From Ailanthus altissimus (lineage: Eukaryota > Streptophyta > Magnoliopsida > Sapindales > Simaroubaceae), in assembly GCA_946807835.1 (NCBI GenBank), contig OX327696.1, positions 3,050,501 to 3,114,500 of the forward strand: a stretch of DNA of 64,000 nt. Direction: 5' to 3'. Shown here in pieces: positions 24,740-37,859 of this stretch. Every line of letters begins with the position of its first letter. Position 1 is the stretch's first letter. The notes under the pieces are model-generated. The model saw only the letters and a list, made by a program, of their open reading frames with translations, was not told where the DNA came from and searched no databases. Made by a program: the position numbers and the translations under genes.

Positions 24740-25930
24740 TTTGCAATTCCCTTATCACTTTTGTTATATGATTCTTGCATTTCTCAAAATCACGGGTAAT
24801 CCACTCAAAGTCAGGCATCAAATCAAGAGAGAACAAAAAGGAATCAAACAGGTCATGAATCTCAAAAGACACAAGACCCACATCTGAAAGCACCATTTAA
24901 ATCTTCTAACAATATCAACTAAGACAATCATTTGTTTGACTTAAAAAGAAACACAAACAAATACGGAGTGAAGAATTACCAATCAATTAACAGAATCTGC
25001 ATTTTCGATTTCACTTGGTACCTGGATTATCATATCATATCACCCTTCATTGTCAGACAATCCAGTATCTCTGTAATTTGATTCATACCAAGGCACATAC
25101 ATAAGCTGAATAACATTCTACAGCTCGCATAACAAATTTGGCAAAACAGCAAAAGTATCTCAATCAAAATTTACAAAATTGTGCCTTCAAAATTGAAAAG
25201 CAAGGCATTCCTAATCTCCTTCCATGGCATACTCTGAAATGATGTGAATAATCAAAGAAACAATTTAAATCTGTTTAACGTCTCCATTCTTCGATACCAC
25301 TATAGAAAACGGGTGTGTGCAATACAAGATCAATGAATAATTCAAGTATACATTTACATAACAAGTTAAAACGTTAGACTGCAAATTCTGACCTATCACT
25401 TCCTCATATTCTGAAATGTACACAAGCAACGACTGAACCGATTTGCATATGCTAACAATTAAAACAACCGAAAGCCAAATGGAAACAGATGGTTGACAAC
25501 CATGATATCTCTCATATCTAGTACAATCAAGAAGTTTAAAGTTTCAGCAGAAACTCAAAAGTATTTCATTTTTCAATTTTTTTTCCATATCCAGTCACTG
25601 GAACTGCCTTAAAGAATACATTATCCAAGGAAAAAATTATATATTTTCTCTATTCAAATGTCAAGAAACTGAACATAAATGAGAGAGAGAGATCAGTTCA
25701 GCATCGATCACAATAAACTACAGACAACTCACAACAAAACGACTATATAACAAACCATGCCATCCCGAGAGCCATCGCAGTCACATATTAAAGATGATAG
25801 ATGAACTTGTATTTAAACACAATTAAGAGGACTCGGCCATCTCTGTACAGTGTGGGATGTCAGCTCAACAAGAGGACTTCAAAAATTCTTCTGTGTAATC
25901 AGTTTGAGAAAAATGCTAGAAACCCTCACT
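24740..25930. other. Intergenic and 3' UTR space between convergent genes
   Basis: No coding exon was recognised. The part near 25930 is probably the 3' UTR of the minus-strand SCYL2-like gene. The 60-codon frame at 25801-25983 overlaps that gene's last exon antisense and is spurious. Confidence 0.55.
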
Positions 25931-28900
25931 TTATAGTAAATCCAAAAGAGGCGGTTGTTGCGATGATGGTTTGGCATGGCTAGGTCGTGAGCTTGAAGTG
26001 GACCCCCTCCCTCTTCCTCTACCAACTGCAGTTGAAGGAGGTGGAGCAAGTCTTGGTGCAGCTTGTCCTACTTTGCTTGAACCAAAGATTGATCCATGAT
26101 CAGCTTGTTTGTGATTGTTATTGTGAGCATGATTCTGTTTCAAGAATCCAATAGAGTCCAGGTCATTAAGGCCCCCACTAATGAAGCTGCTGGTATTCGA
26201 AGTCGAACCGAGATTGTTGGTGGCCCAACTGTGATTGCCATTGATTTGCAAGTTCATATTGTTTGGAGTATTTATATTCAGACTTGAACTATAGCTGTTT
26301 TTCATTAGTCCTATATGACCATTGCCAGGAGTTCCTGAACCATATGAAGAGCCAGTACGCTGTGGAGGCCAATCAGCAAATGGATCTATCTCATCAAAAC
26401 TTGATGAAGAAGATACTCCTGCGCTCGGTTGCAGCTTCTCACCATCATGTGACTGAGAGTTCGTGCCTGAAGATGCCCTAGGAGGCCATTCTACATCAAT
26501 TGCAGGACACGATTCAACAGATTGCTGATTAGATACAGAAGGTATCATGGATCGTTGTAAATCCACAGGTGCAAATTGAATTGGTTGATTACTAGAGAGA
26601 GTTTTAGTGGATGAGATGTTACTGATAGAAGGCTGGTGGGAATTGGCAGATGCCTTTGTGATAGTACCCCAATCCTCATCCCATGAAGGGCCGCTCTTTT
26701 TCATAGAACCTACGGTCCCACTTATTTTGCCCAAGGCCTGAGATTGAAACCCATTGGGAGTAGGAGTAGGAGTAGGAGTTGGTTTTACCTCTGGCATTCC
26801 GGTATCTGTTACAGTAACTCCACGTTTTTCTTCAATCTTCCTGTAATGAAATGAAATAATTAATAAAAACAAAAATTAACAAGTGATTTTACTAGACTGC
26901 AGACACAGAAAAAGTAAATAAATGATAACAGAATGGGGGGAAATTAGCATGTGCACCTAAGGCAGTATTACCTGAGAATATCCTTGACAAAGAGCATATA
27001 TTTGGCAAACTGCTGAACATTCAATTGTTGAGCAATGAGAAGTGGTGCAAGTAGTGGAATGACATGTTCTGCGGTAAATTCAACTCCATACTGAACAAGA
27101 TGAATTGAGCAGGACAATAAGCTAAAATTTCAGATATATTCGCCAACATGCCATGCAGTTGCTGAAAGCTAAAGCAACTGAAAATAGGTTGATTATTGCT
27201 TACCTGCTTCAGAATTGAGTTTGCAACTCCAAGGGTACACATAAGAGTAGGAGCAGAACGATCAACTGATGTACAACGTTGAATTGTTTCCAAAATTTCC
27301 AGAACAGCATGTTTATCAAGTATCTGGACCAAATCTCCTAAGCATAGCAAAGCATTAACTCTCACCTGCAAATAGAAAATGAACGCAAGCTTCAGATTGA
27401 AGTTGTAATCTCTAGAAGAACCAATAGTAGGAATGTGTCTACATGGAGCGCTTCTTTTTCATTAAAAGGCATCTTGCACTTCTAACAGAACTTTCTAGCT
27501 CATGCTACCAATATACATACTAGCTTCAATCCTATCACATCATAACAGGAATCTTAACAAAAAGTTTTCTGTGCATGCCTCGAATTCTCCTCCATCCATA
27601 GAACCTCAAACTCCTTCACAACATCATCAAAATGCATTCCATTCCTTTTCCACCGAATACTCAAAACCATCCCACACATTATTTACAGGCTAACACACAT
27701 CTATTAGTCTTTGTTTATTGATTGTCCAGACTTTTTATCTGTGTTGCAAAAGTAAACCCCAGGATTTGGCAAAAAAATATTATGTGACCAAGCTTGGGTG
27801 GTAGTATAGTGCCCCATTAAGGTGCGGCAGGGATACCACACATCAGCTGAATGGCCACTATTTGATGAAGACATGATCACACACTTAATGTAGTCATCTA
27901 ATTACAGCAATCACAGAAGCACTACTCCTGATTCTAGACAGATGATATTCGCGCCACTTTTTAACAATCAGCTTATATGTGATTCTTCAAAATGGTCAAT
28001 CACTCATTTTTAAGGAAGCAGGAGATTAAGTATAAATGCACCATAGCCATAAAATTAAAACAAAATGCATACCGCAGCAACTGTCGTTCTGAGAGCTAAG
28101 CTGTGAACACGAGGCAAAATTGCTTGTTTCACCACCTGAAAAGAAAATTAATATAAAACAAAATGTCAGTCCTTTATACCTATACTTGTCCCCAAGAAGA
28201 AAAATACTAATGATGCATTGAATGAATTCTGTGTATAGCCATTAATGCACCAATACATAAATTGCTAAGAGAGGAAATATGAGAAAAGAAAGCAAATAGT
28301 TTATGAGTTCATGTATAACTCTACATTCCCATAGTTTCCAGCAAATGCTTATTATGATGTTTTAAAGATTAAAAGCTTGTAAGTTGATAAGTGATAAAAC
28401 CATTGTAAAGTTTATAACGGAGATGCAAATGTTATGCAACCAAACCATGAAGGAATCCAAGATGCAAAAGACCAAGTGGACTTCAAGAAAAGTACTAGGT
28501 CTGTCAGATTTTCTCCTTAGAAATGTTATTAACAATTCTAAAATATGCTTTAGGATTTAATGTTAAATATCTGTTAAGATCATTTTAATGATATAACTTA
28601 GAGTTACACAAAGTTTTGTGAGTTTTCTATTGAGCCAGGCTCAATTTGTTTATGCAATTTATATAAGGAAAAGGAAATTAGGATTTTGATCAATTTTGGA
28701 TAACCTGTTATTCATAAAAAAAAATACTAGCAGTAGTAGTAGTAATACTAATATAATAACAGAATAAGCATTTAAATACATTCAATACTAAAATGAATTA
28801 TTTTAGTACAATTTAGACAATATAAACAAATTTCTGTACATTGGCAATATTATGCAAAATATTAATCCTTAACCATAAAAATAGAGTAAGATATCGGTGC

Positions 28901-31900
28901 AGAGAATGCATAAATTACTGATTTGAAACAATTCCTATATAAGAACTGTAACATATAGTCAGGGGAATAAAAACAGAAAACTCCTGTTAAAAAAGAATAA
29001 ACAAGTGGTTGTCACCTGAACATCAACTTGCTTAGCAAGGGGCACAGATCTTCTCAAAACTTCCTCTTGCATCCGGGGATCATTATCACCATAAGCTCTA
29101 ACAAGCATGGGCAGGACATGTGAAACTAAATGCTCATGACTAGTCTACAACAACCACAACAGATGACATCAGGGTCAAATATATTTTCTGCAGCAGCTAC
29201 TTCTATAAAACGGATAAGAAACAAACAAGGATCAAATAATTGCCATCTCAAACACAGCAAAAAAATTCAGAGGGAAATTTTTGAAGGATGAATATAGATT
29301 AACAAACAGAGAAAATCTGAATAAGAGACTTAATGTTAATTACTTAACTAGATTTAATCCTTGTGGTAAATTTTGAAGGATGAATACAGAATAATGCGAC
29401 CTTAATTGATGCCTCAATACATACTAGGGTTTCAAAACAGTATTGACATCTGAACATTGAATCTTAAAAAAGCTTAATACCAATCACCAATCTTTTTTCT
29501 TGATAAGGAACAGATAATAAATATTAAAATAATAAGAAAAATAAAAAAGTGAACCAGGTAACATTACAATTTTTTGGACTCCCCTATATCATCATGCCAG
29601 TAACAAGGGAGCTTGGTTATTCATCCTCACACTAGTTTCCATATTCATGCATGTATAATATCATAGTCAAATCTCTTAATACTCCAAAACGGAAGTTGAA
29701 ATGTTTGAATAATTGAATCAACTTCATCCTCTTATCTACAACATACATGAAGTAGCAACTGTCTGTTACCTTGTTGATAATGAGGTCTGCATGCTTCACA
29801 AGTAACAATAGTGTCTCACCAGCAGCAGTACTCAAGACAGGGAAAAGCGCAGGCAGTGTTATTAGCTCGAAATCAGTTTTATCCTACAAAAATAGCGAGT
29901 CATCAGTTCATCATCTAAACCAAGGTACTAATGCATGATAACAATAGCACATAAAATAGATCCATTTTCTCAAGCTGACTCATCACTTTGTTAGCATCTA
30001 CTTCCAAAAACAACCAAAGAAGAGATCTGTGAAAATTCTATATGACTGGCCTTTAACAGTATAAGTGAAAGATGCATGTGCGAACTAGATGCTGAAAAGC
30101 AAAGGAACAACATACAAGCACAAGATATTCTAGCATTATGTATGAAATAATAGTTAACAAACAAATTGTTGGTCTCTATGGTAGAATCAGTGTGTGCACC
30201 CAAAACTCTATATAGCAAACCAATAATTCCACAGATTACAGGAATCTACTTGTCAAAATATAATTAGATAGTTTCTTTTTCCAATAAGAAACACTAGTAA
30301 GAGTGCCAAAGATAATGTTGACCAAGTATATATACAAGAGAAAGACGCTAAGCGGGAAAACATAAAATAAAATAAAAATCCGAAATGGAACTAGTGGAAG
30401 CAGTGAGCCTAAAGAATGAACTCCGCAAGAGTCCTCATTCAACTTCCTTAAAGATGCTCTATGCATTCAAAACTAATGACACCTCGTGTCCACAGATTCC
30501 ATAATAACACAAGGGAACAACATCAATACCATGCAATTCCTATCTCACCCAAGCAATTCAATTTGATGCATAACCAACAGAATCCCAGACACATAAAAAC
30601 AATGTCCCCAACTCTAGCCACCTGAGTTAAAACTATCGAGTGATCAATAGTTTAACATCCAATACTACATATATAACACCAACTGAGCATGTATTTTCTC
30701 CATTTCTGAAATTCGTCACTTTGAAAATTAGAAAAGAGCCGCACTCTTAAGAGAAAAACTAACTTTAGTAAAACCCCACACTTCTATAAGCTTCTTATGG
30801 GAAAGCCTTCACTGAAACCTTCATGATATCAATATACAACTCCTACTAGGGCTTTAGTTAGACTGTAACATTTGGAGAGTGGAATGATTGTAAAAAATAG
30901 GTAGCATACTAAAACCAGTAAGAAAGGAAGAAAACCACATAAGCTTCCATTGTCCTCATAACAACTACAGACATTAGTTAACCCAAAACTTGAAAGAAAT
31001 TATACTAAAAAAATGAAGAATAGAGAATCCAAAACATTGGAACAGAAAAGAAATCAACTACAAGGCTAAATCAAGCAAACATCAATGAAACAACAAATCT
31101 GAAGATATCAACATCAACACTTGACAAGCCTACTTAACCACTTAAGCAAGGATTTAAAATTTAATTGACAAGTGATAAGAAGTTTATACTAGTTATAACA
31201 TATTGCAATTTGATTCACAATAATGAAAGAACTAACACCTGAGACTCTGCTATTGTGAAAACCATGGGCAGAATCATTGGTTGCATCACTGAATTCCGAA
31301 GCTCTGCACAGAGTGGTGGTAGTACCTGCACGAGAACCTTGTTCAGCACATATTCTTCTCTTCTATAAGTTGCAATAGAAGACTCAGAACTGTTTACTAG
31401 TTCAGAAAACCAGAATCAGCTTTAACTCCAGGTACAGTATTAATAACAACATGTGCAGCTTCATTTTAAAATGTATAAACAGATATAACAAGATTTCCTT
31501 ACCATAATCAAGTTAGGTCATCAAAAATGAAGAGAAAACTATTAAAACTTAAGAGGACAAGATATTGAAAAAAATCATGGAAGTTATTTCTATCTTCCGA
31601 TGATTTTCCTCATTAATATTTCTTAAAAATTGAGGATATAGCCATAATCAAATATTCAAAGAGAATATACAAAAATAGGAGCATATGTTATAGAAATGAA
31701 GAATACTGTGACCCAGGAGAGGACTCAAACCTTGTACTGTAGTACACGCAAATCGAAATCTTTCCACATATCTGATAATGCTTTTAAGAACTCAGATTTC
31801 TGCATGTTATCTCTTTCCTGCAAAAAGACATAATTTGTGACCCAATATTTCATCAAAATCTTTGTTTTTCTTCCTTTTACTGAAGCAAAAAGTGGTGAGA

Positions 31901-34900
31901 GAAATTCATCCACAGGCATGGGTCAGTCAACTTAAAATGTAAAAATGTAAATGCATACAAGCATGTGGTCCAGGAAGCGAAGAGCACGCAACCTAGTATC
32001 ATCTCTGAAAAATGGAGAACCTGCCAAGAACAAAATTAAGTTCTTAAGATAGGCACAAATCAAATATGTGTAAAGACACGAGAAAATCATGTAGAATACA
32101 GATGACTACCATTAGCTCAAGCAAACAGCCTATGAATTTTAAAGCAATTAGAAGAAGGCATCCACTCCTGAATTGCCGCTATACCACACACAACATAACA
32201 AAATATAATAAGTTCTAGTGCAGAGATATCTTTGACACTTTTACCCTAAGCTTCATGAGAATTTGAAAATAGCATCATTACATATCAAGAAAAGAAGCAT
32301 CAGACACCTATAGAACTCCAATATAGCAATCAATGATCAAATGATAGCCCTTTGAAGAATGGCAATAGCATTGGTTGAAAGAGCATTATGTCCTTTCACA
32401 CAATTAAGAAGAAAAAAGTAGATCATATGTGCCAAAATCTTCTGATCAAAAGTTATGGGCATTTCTCGTTGTATACTCTTCCAAAATTGCAGAACAAGGT
32501 AGAAATATTATTACAAGATGAACAAACCCATTTACACATAGTAAAAGGGATTTCATGTAAATCTGCTTACAGCAGGGAACTAATTACCCTATGAAGATTG
32601 TGCGTTCATGTTGTAAGCACATGTAACTGGTGCTATGTAATAATCCTTTCTTACATGTTGTCCATGTTGTAAGCACTCTTTAAGTTCAGATGACATTTAT
32701 TCATTCCTCAATTTACTGAAATACAAAAGTTGGGGAAAAGAGAGTTAATGGTCAACAAAGCTCACATTTTACCTGTAAAATCCAAAGCTGTGGGCCTCAC
32801 AGATTCATTTGCCGAAAGCATCCTTTGCAGGTCAGGAACTAGTTCAGATGGGATAGATGAGAAAGCTTCACTGGATAAATAAGTCAAGGTATTCGTGTAC
32901 TGCAGGAAAAGAAAAGAACCAAAAGCAAAAAAATTGAAAAGGGGAATAGATATTGACAATCAATAACATAATCAGGACTAACTCCAACTAAAAGCACACT
33001 GATTTACTAGTGACAAATATCAAGCACTAAGACTCTCAAAATAAATTACAAAAATGATTCTGTTAATATGTACACTAGGCATTGTCAAAAATATGAAAAT
33101 CAAAGATGAAAATTCTAATCAAAGAGTACCATTCTTTATTTTAATTAAGAAAAAACAAAAATCAAAGTATAAAATCTCGACAAGTTGTAGTAATTTTAAC
33201 CAACCAAAAAAAGAAAGAAGAGAGAAAAAATTGAGAGCAATCAAGTGGTGGGCAAGGCATACTTTCTTATAAAGAATGCATCTTATACATATCACCTATC
33301 AGATGCAATCTCAGCTATTGAAACTATATTAAACTAATAGTTTATAGATTATGCAATAACTTGTGTAAAAATGAAAGAAGTGATATGTATGTGTATGCAC
33401 AAAAGAAAAATAGAAATCAAAGAGTACCATCTTGACATTGTTGTGGCAATTAAACAAAGGCTTCCGAGCAATCAAGTGGTAGGCAAGGCATCCAAAACTG
33501 AATATATCAGAAGAGCATCCAACTGAAGATGTCTTGCTGCGAACAAGTTCAGGTGCAGTGTAATTTAGTGATGGCTGAAGGGGTAACACAGAATCCTCGA
33601 CATCATATTCCTGAGCAATTCATATAAAATCAGGAATAGGATCTCAACATACTTCATTATAGGAAATATGTTTATTTTCATTACTACAATGAAATTGAGT
33701 AACCCGGACACAATGAATAATTCAAACAAACAACAACTAGTTCACGTTTGCAAACAAAAGGACTCATATGCCCCTTTAAAGCGGAACATGCTTTAACATT
33801 GCACAGAGAAATCAGCAAAGAAATAACATCAGAGTTGTAGCAAACGCAGGGAGAATATCAAGGTAGTAGGTATTCATAGACTTAAAAACAGTAATCAGGT
33901 GGCAAGAAAAAAAAAATGAAACAACATATTTGACATAAAAGATCAAAAATAGAATGAGTAATCAGATGTATAATTATAATTTACTAGGAAGAACTAAAGT
34001 CAAAGAACAACTTTATACAAAATGATCAAGACCAATGTTACAAAAATGATGGTTTTGTTTCTAATTTAATTGAAATTTACACTCACAGCATAATGGAAGG
34101 CCTGCATATGAGAATCACTCATGGCTTGATCTATTGAGATTGTGAAGCCAAACCCACCGAGCTTCCAAGCCCCATTAGAAGTAATCAAGACATTCTGCAA
34201 AAGATAAATTTTGTCATCATATGCAAACCCAGCACAGCCAGGAACTCAAAATACAAGGACCAATAAAATAGCCTCCTGACCTGTAGACTACAATCATTCC
34301 AAATGTAACAAATTAAACAGCACTCTAAAGTAAAAAGATTAAACACTGACAGTCCAATCGCATCCATCCTAACAGACCAGAAATTTCTGTATAGAGTATA
34401 CCTCAAAAACAGGAGGCTGAACAAGAAATGAAAAACCTCAAACAAGCAAAATTAAGCCAGGACCGTTTCCCAATCAAGCTGGATGAAAAAAGAACAAAAC
34501 ATCTTGATAATCCTTGAGAAACAGAGACCCATAGAGAAGTAAAGACAAATCCTGTCTCAAAGTGCATTGATATTGCTATTTCTTCCTCTTTTTCTACTTC
34601 AAATTACAGCTATTTTTTTCTTGCCAAATCACCCACAAGAGAGCTCAGACAATACAATTCCATATCACCAGCAAGAACCCACAACGTAGAAATTGAATTG
34701 AGAACACATAGAATAGAGATACAGGATAGCTTTCAATTTCAAACCAACAACACGAGATTTTTTTTGTTTAAAAGTTTTAAGGCCAAATCATTAGTGAAGG
34801 CAGGCCTCTAACTCCTTAAACATATCCAACGAGAAGGAGTTGAGATATCTTAGAGAAACTATTGAACCCAAAAGTTTAAGCCAATATTAGTCTTAAAGTC

Positions 34901-35834
34901 GAGTCTTAACAAGTTCTCTCCCGTAAAATGTAGATTCAATTTTAAGGTCTAACACTGAACATATACTTAAGGAAAGAGTTGAAACAAGAACAACAACCAA
35001 GAAATTAATCAAAACATTATACAAAAAACCTTAATTCAGATACCATGTTAGAGAAGCTATTATGTAAGGGCCCAACATTTGTATTAAATGTAATTCTTAT
35101 CTAAGAATCAAGAGAATGTTGAAAACAAGTATAGGATTGAAGCAATAAATAACCTCAGGTGCTATAGCCCGATGAATGAGACGCGCATTGCTATGGAGAA
35201 ACTCCAATGACTCAGCAATCTGAAGTAGTCCATGCTTCATCTCCAATAAACTCATTTCCTGCACAAATCAAATCAATCACTTTCAAAACCTATATAAGTC
35301 ACATTCACAACTTACACTACTTTCCAAACGAAACCGTACCAGTCCCTTAAGCTCCTTCGGCACTTTTGCCACATTCTCAAAATCCCCCAACGCATTCGCC
35401 ACCGACGCGAACAGCGGCTCCGTCACCATCGCCATCGCGTTCTTACTCTCATCCATTGCCTGCACCACGTGCACGATCCCCGGATGCCGCAGCCTCACCA
35501 ATCTCCCTGCGTCCGCCCGCACCAGATCCAGGAACGCGTCCTCCCCGGCCTTCGTCAGCCCCGCTCGTGCCCTTGCCTCCGACAGCGCCCGCTTGTCCAG
35601 CACCCACACGCACACCATCGGGTACTGCGCCTGCTGGCGCGCGGCGTCACGCGCCCTCCCGTTGTACAGCTTCCACGCGAGCCCCGGCCCGGCCGAGCCG
35701 ATCTGGTCGAGCAGCTCGTAATCCTGCAGCGGCTTCGGCCCAGTCACCTCCTGCACAGTCGTCTGCACCGTTTTCTCAATCACCGCCGCGGTTTTGGCCA
35801 GGGCTTGGGTAAGGGTTTTCATATTGAGAGACAT
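25931..35834 (-). CDS. SCYL2: SCY1-like protein 2 (SCYL2) pseudokinase
   Basis: Fourteen exons on the minus strand, all GT-AG: 35834-35340, 35258-35154, 34194-34087, 33610-33428, 32899-32773, 32020-31959, 31817-31731, 31325-31239, 29883-29770, 29144-29016, 28135-28073, 27365-27204 (end uncertain by one base), 27090-26972 and 26840-25931 (TAA). They encode about 916 residues, the usual SCYL2 size. The N-terminal kinase-like domain is degenerate: HRAIAPEN replaces HRDLKPEN and GGFG replaces DFG, so it is a pseudokinase. HEAT-like helical repeats follow (exons 8-13), then a low-complexity Ser/Asn/Gly-rich tail with WDEDWG and DPFADWPP motifs, ending in an Arg-Gly-rich stretch. SCYL2 proteins act with clathrin in trans-Golgi and endosome traffic; in plants they affect root-hair growth and cell-wall traffic. 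All frames join without a break. Confidence 0.93.
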
Positions 35835-36220
35835 TTTGATTTTTTTTTTTCTTTTAATTGATTAAAATTAGGCTAAAAACAAATAATCTTAATATAAATT
35901 CAATTGTTTTTTCATAAAATTTTAAATAGAATTCGAAAATTCTGAGGATCGATCGGAGAAGAAGCTCGTTTGCTTTCTTCGTTTCTACGTTTGTTCGATT
36001 CGAGCTCTCTTCTTCTTCCTCTGTAGATTTGTTAATGATATTAAAATTATTTCTGGGAGCAAACTTCTTTCTAGTTAATTTGCTGTTGGTAATTGCCTAG
36101 TTGGATTTAAAAAAATAAATAAATATATAAATTGTTCGGTGACGTAATTTTTTATTTTAATAATAATTTTTATATCTGGAATGAGTCGGTCAATGGTGGA
36201 AGCGAACAAAGGTGAGGGGC

Positions 36221-36226
36221 TGGGCC
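36221..36226 (-). promoter_or_regulatory. Site II-like TGGGCC element upstream of SCYL2
   Basis: TGGGCC on the plus strand (GGCCCA on the gene strand) sits about 390 bp ahead of the SCYL2 start in a GC-richer patch (36188-36260) with a nearby GGGCCG. TGGGCY motifs are common in promoters of plant housekeeping genes and bind TCP factors. A role here is inference. Confidence 0.3.
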
Positions 36227-36659
36227 AGTGAACGTGGAGAACGGGCCGACGTTGGATTTGTTTTGTATTTAAGGAAAACTCTGAGGATCTCATTGATATT
36301 TATCCATTTCCATTTTTTTAAAGGAGATTATTTATTTTAATTGCAATGATAATAAAAGTTAAATAGTCAAAATAGTTTCGGTCCCTAAACAACACATTAT
36401 CTTTTAGTTTAAAATAGATTTTTATCGCACAAGCCTACGCCTAGATGATAAGATTTGCACCTTTTTTTAATGTTATTTTGTACTGATATTATATGAGAAG
36501 ACTAATACAATAATTAAGAGAACAAATGAAATAATACGACATTAACCTTATAAACCTTATTTAATAAATGATTAATACTATATTAGTTGAAATAAGAAAA
36601 TTTAGTTGTTAAACCCAACATTGTACTCAGAAAAAGCTAAATGGGTTGCTTGAACGGAT

Positions 36660-36741
36660 TTGAGATGAAATTTGCAAATTCATCCCACAAACTTAGCTTT
36701 TTGAGATGAAATTTGCAAATTCATCCCACAAACTTAGCTTT
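36660..36741. repeat. Perfect 41-bp tandem repeat, two units
   Basis: The units are 36660-36700 and 36701-36741, identical, each starting TTGAGATGAAATTTGCAAAT. The unit core GATGAAATTTGCAAATTCATC is itself a near-palindrome. Copy B of the segmental duplication has a single unit, so the doubling came after or independently of the larger duplication. Confidence 0.9.
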
Positions 36742-36791
36742 ATGGAGCGGCAAAATTCTTCGATGATTTAAGTAAAAAGATAAACGAGACT

Positions 36792-36812
36792 CGCCGTTGC
36801 TGGGGATCGAAC
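36792..36812 (-). other. Fossil 3' fragment of tRNA-Asp
   Basis: On the minus strand this 21-bp stretch matches the last part of the T arm and the acceptor 3' strand of the neighbouring tRNA-Asp with one change. It lies just downstream of that gene's terminator. The equivalent place in copy B (39992-40013) holds a more decayed version, so the fragment predates the segmental duplication. Confidence 0.7.
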
Positions 36813-36829
36813 AAAAAAGAAAAGAAGCT

Positions 36830-36901
36830 CGCCGTTGCCGGGGATCGAACCCGGGTCACCCGCGCGACAGGCGGGAATACTCACCACTATACTACAACGA
36901 C
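36830..36901 (-). tRNA. tRNA-Asp (GTC), copy A
   Basis: 72 nt on the minus strand, starting GTCGTTGTAGTATAGTGGTG and ending CGGCAACGGCG. The cloverleaf is complete: acceptor pair GTCGTTG/CAACGGC, anticodon stem CCCGC/GCGGG with loop CTGTCGC (anticodon GTC), and T arm with GGTTCGATC. Internal Pol III A and B boxes are present. The 3' flank on the gene strand has TTTT and TTTTTT runs suitable for Pol III termination. The base after the anticodon is G; in copy B it is A. Confidence 0.95.
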
Positions 36902-37524
36902 CTTGTTGGTATGCGTCAGCCAGAGAGAGACTTATATTTTATGTAACTGGTATAATCCAATTCAAGCATGATTGCCTGACGTTTTGCTTTGAGCATGGAA
37001 CTGGGGTGGAGACTGAGTTTCTTAAACAGCGTTGCAGAGGATGGATGTAAATATGGCTGCATGTCAATTATGGTGATATGTGAGGTATTGAATCATTAAC
37101 ATTCAATTTGAGTGAATGTTGTCTTAATACATTTACATATGCTGAGGATGTGCTGACGGAACTTCAGAATTTTTTAGACAAATGGGTTCATTCATTTTAT
37201 TTCTTCTTAGCATCTAAATGAGCCAGTTTATTACTCTTTTGAATCAGGTCTGTGTTACTTCTCTGTGTGCTAATATTATAGTAACTGCTCCGCAATTCAC
37301 TGGTGAATGCTTACTAAAGAGAAGGTGAGGAGGAAATGATGCAGTCAGTGAGGAGGAAATGATGGAAATAGCCTATTGAAATACCAGATAAACCCTAAAA
37401 ATCATTAGCATAAAGCCAACAGGTGGTCAGTAACTGTGAATGGCTTCCTTGACCACTTCCCCATAATTTGTAGATGAAATTTGTCAATTCATGTCAAGAA
37501 CTGAGGGACCTGAAATTCTTTAAT

Positions 37525-37795
37525 GTAGCCCTCAAAGGTGGGTGGGAGTAATAAGAGCACTCAATTAATCTAGCCAAGGTTAAGGTTCGAGTCACCACCA
37601 CCGGCCTTTGCTGCGAGGCGGTATATCTACATTCTCAATGTCCTATTCGTGAGGGTACCCTAAGCTTTAGCCCCAACATAGGTGCGGTGGGAGTCCCTCC
37701 TGATATTTGTGGGTTCAATGGATGCAATGTTTACCATAAGTAATGGATTAACCACTCTTTAAACTCATTTTTATTATAAAATAAAAAAGGTGACA
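37525..37795 (+). repeat. tRNA-derived SINE-like sequence (candidate)
   Basis: A tRNA-like head contains an A-box-like GTAATAAGAGCACTC and a B-box-like GGTTCGAGTCAC (about 37592-37603), spaced as in Pol III promoters. A non-tRNA body follows (GTGAGGGTACC, GTGCGGTGGGAG) and then an A-rich end near 37785. It begins where copy A stops aligning with copy B, consistent with an insertion at that edge. No target duplication was found, so the class is tentative. Confidence 0.4.
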
Positions 37796-37859
37796 TTCTT
37801 TGACAAGCAATGATTCTTTAATTCGCGTTGTAATTTAAACTAAAACACAAATACAATAC

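Larger units (their letters stand above)
36612..37560. repeat. Segmental duplication, copy A (holds a tRNA-Asp)
   Basis: Aligns with 39852-41105 from AAACCCAACATTGTACTCAG, through the tRNA gene, to a TAGCCCTCAAAGG-GGG block and ATAAGAG. Copy B has about 250 bp extra around 40550-40900. Copy A has a perfect 41-bp tandem repeat (36660-36700 and 36701-36741) that is single in copy B. The two copies lie in the same orientation, separated by inserted repetitive DNA. Confidence 0.85.

Noticed and set aside
35366..35861. Two long plus-strand frames (148 and 130 codons) rich in Pro, Ser, Ala and Arg
   Set aside because: They lie antisense to the GC-rich first exon of the SCYL2-like gene and stay open only because of its composition.
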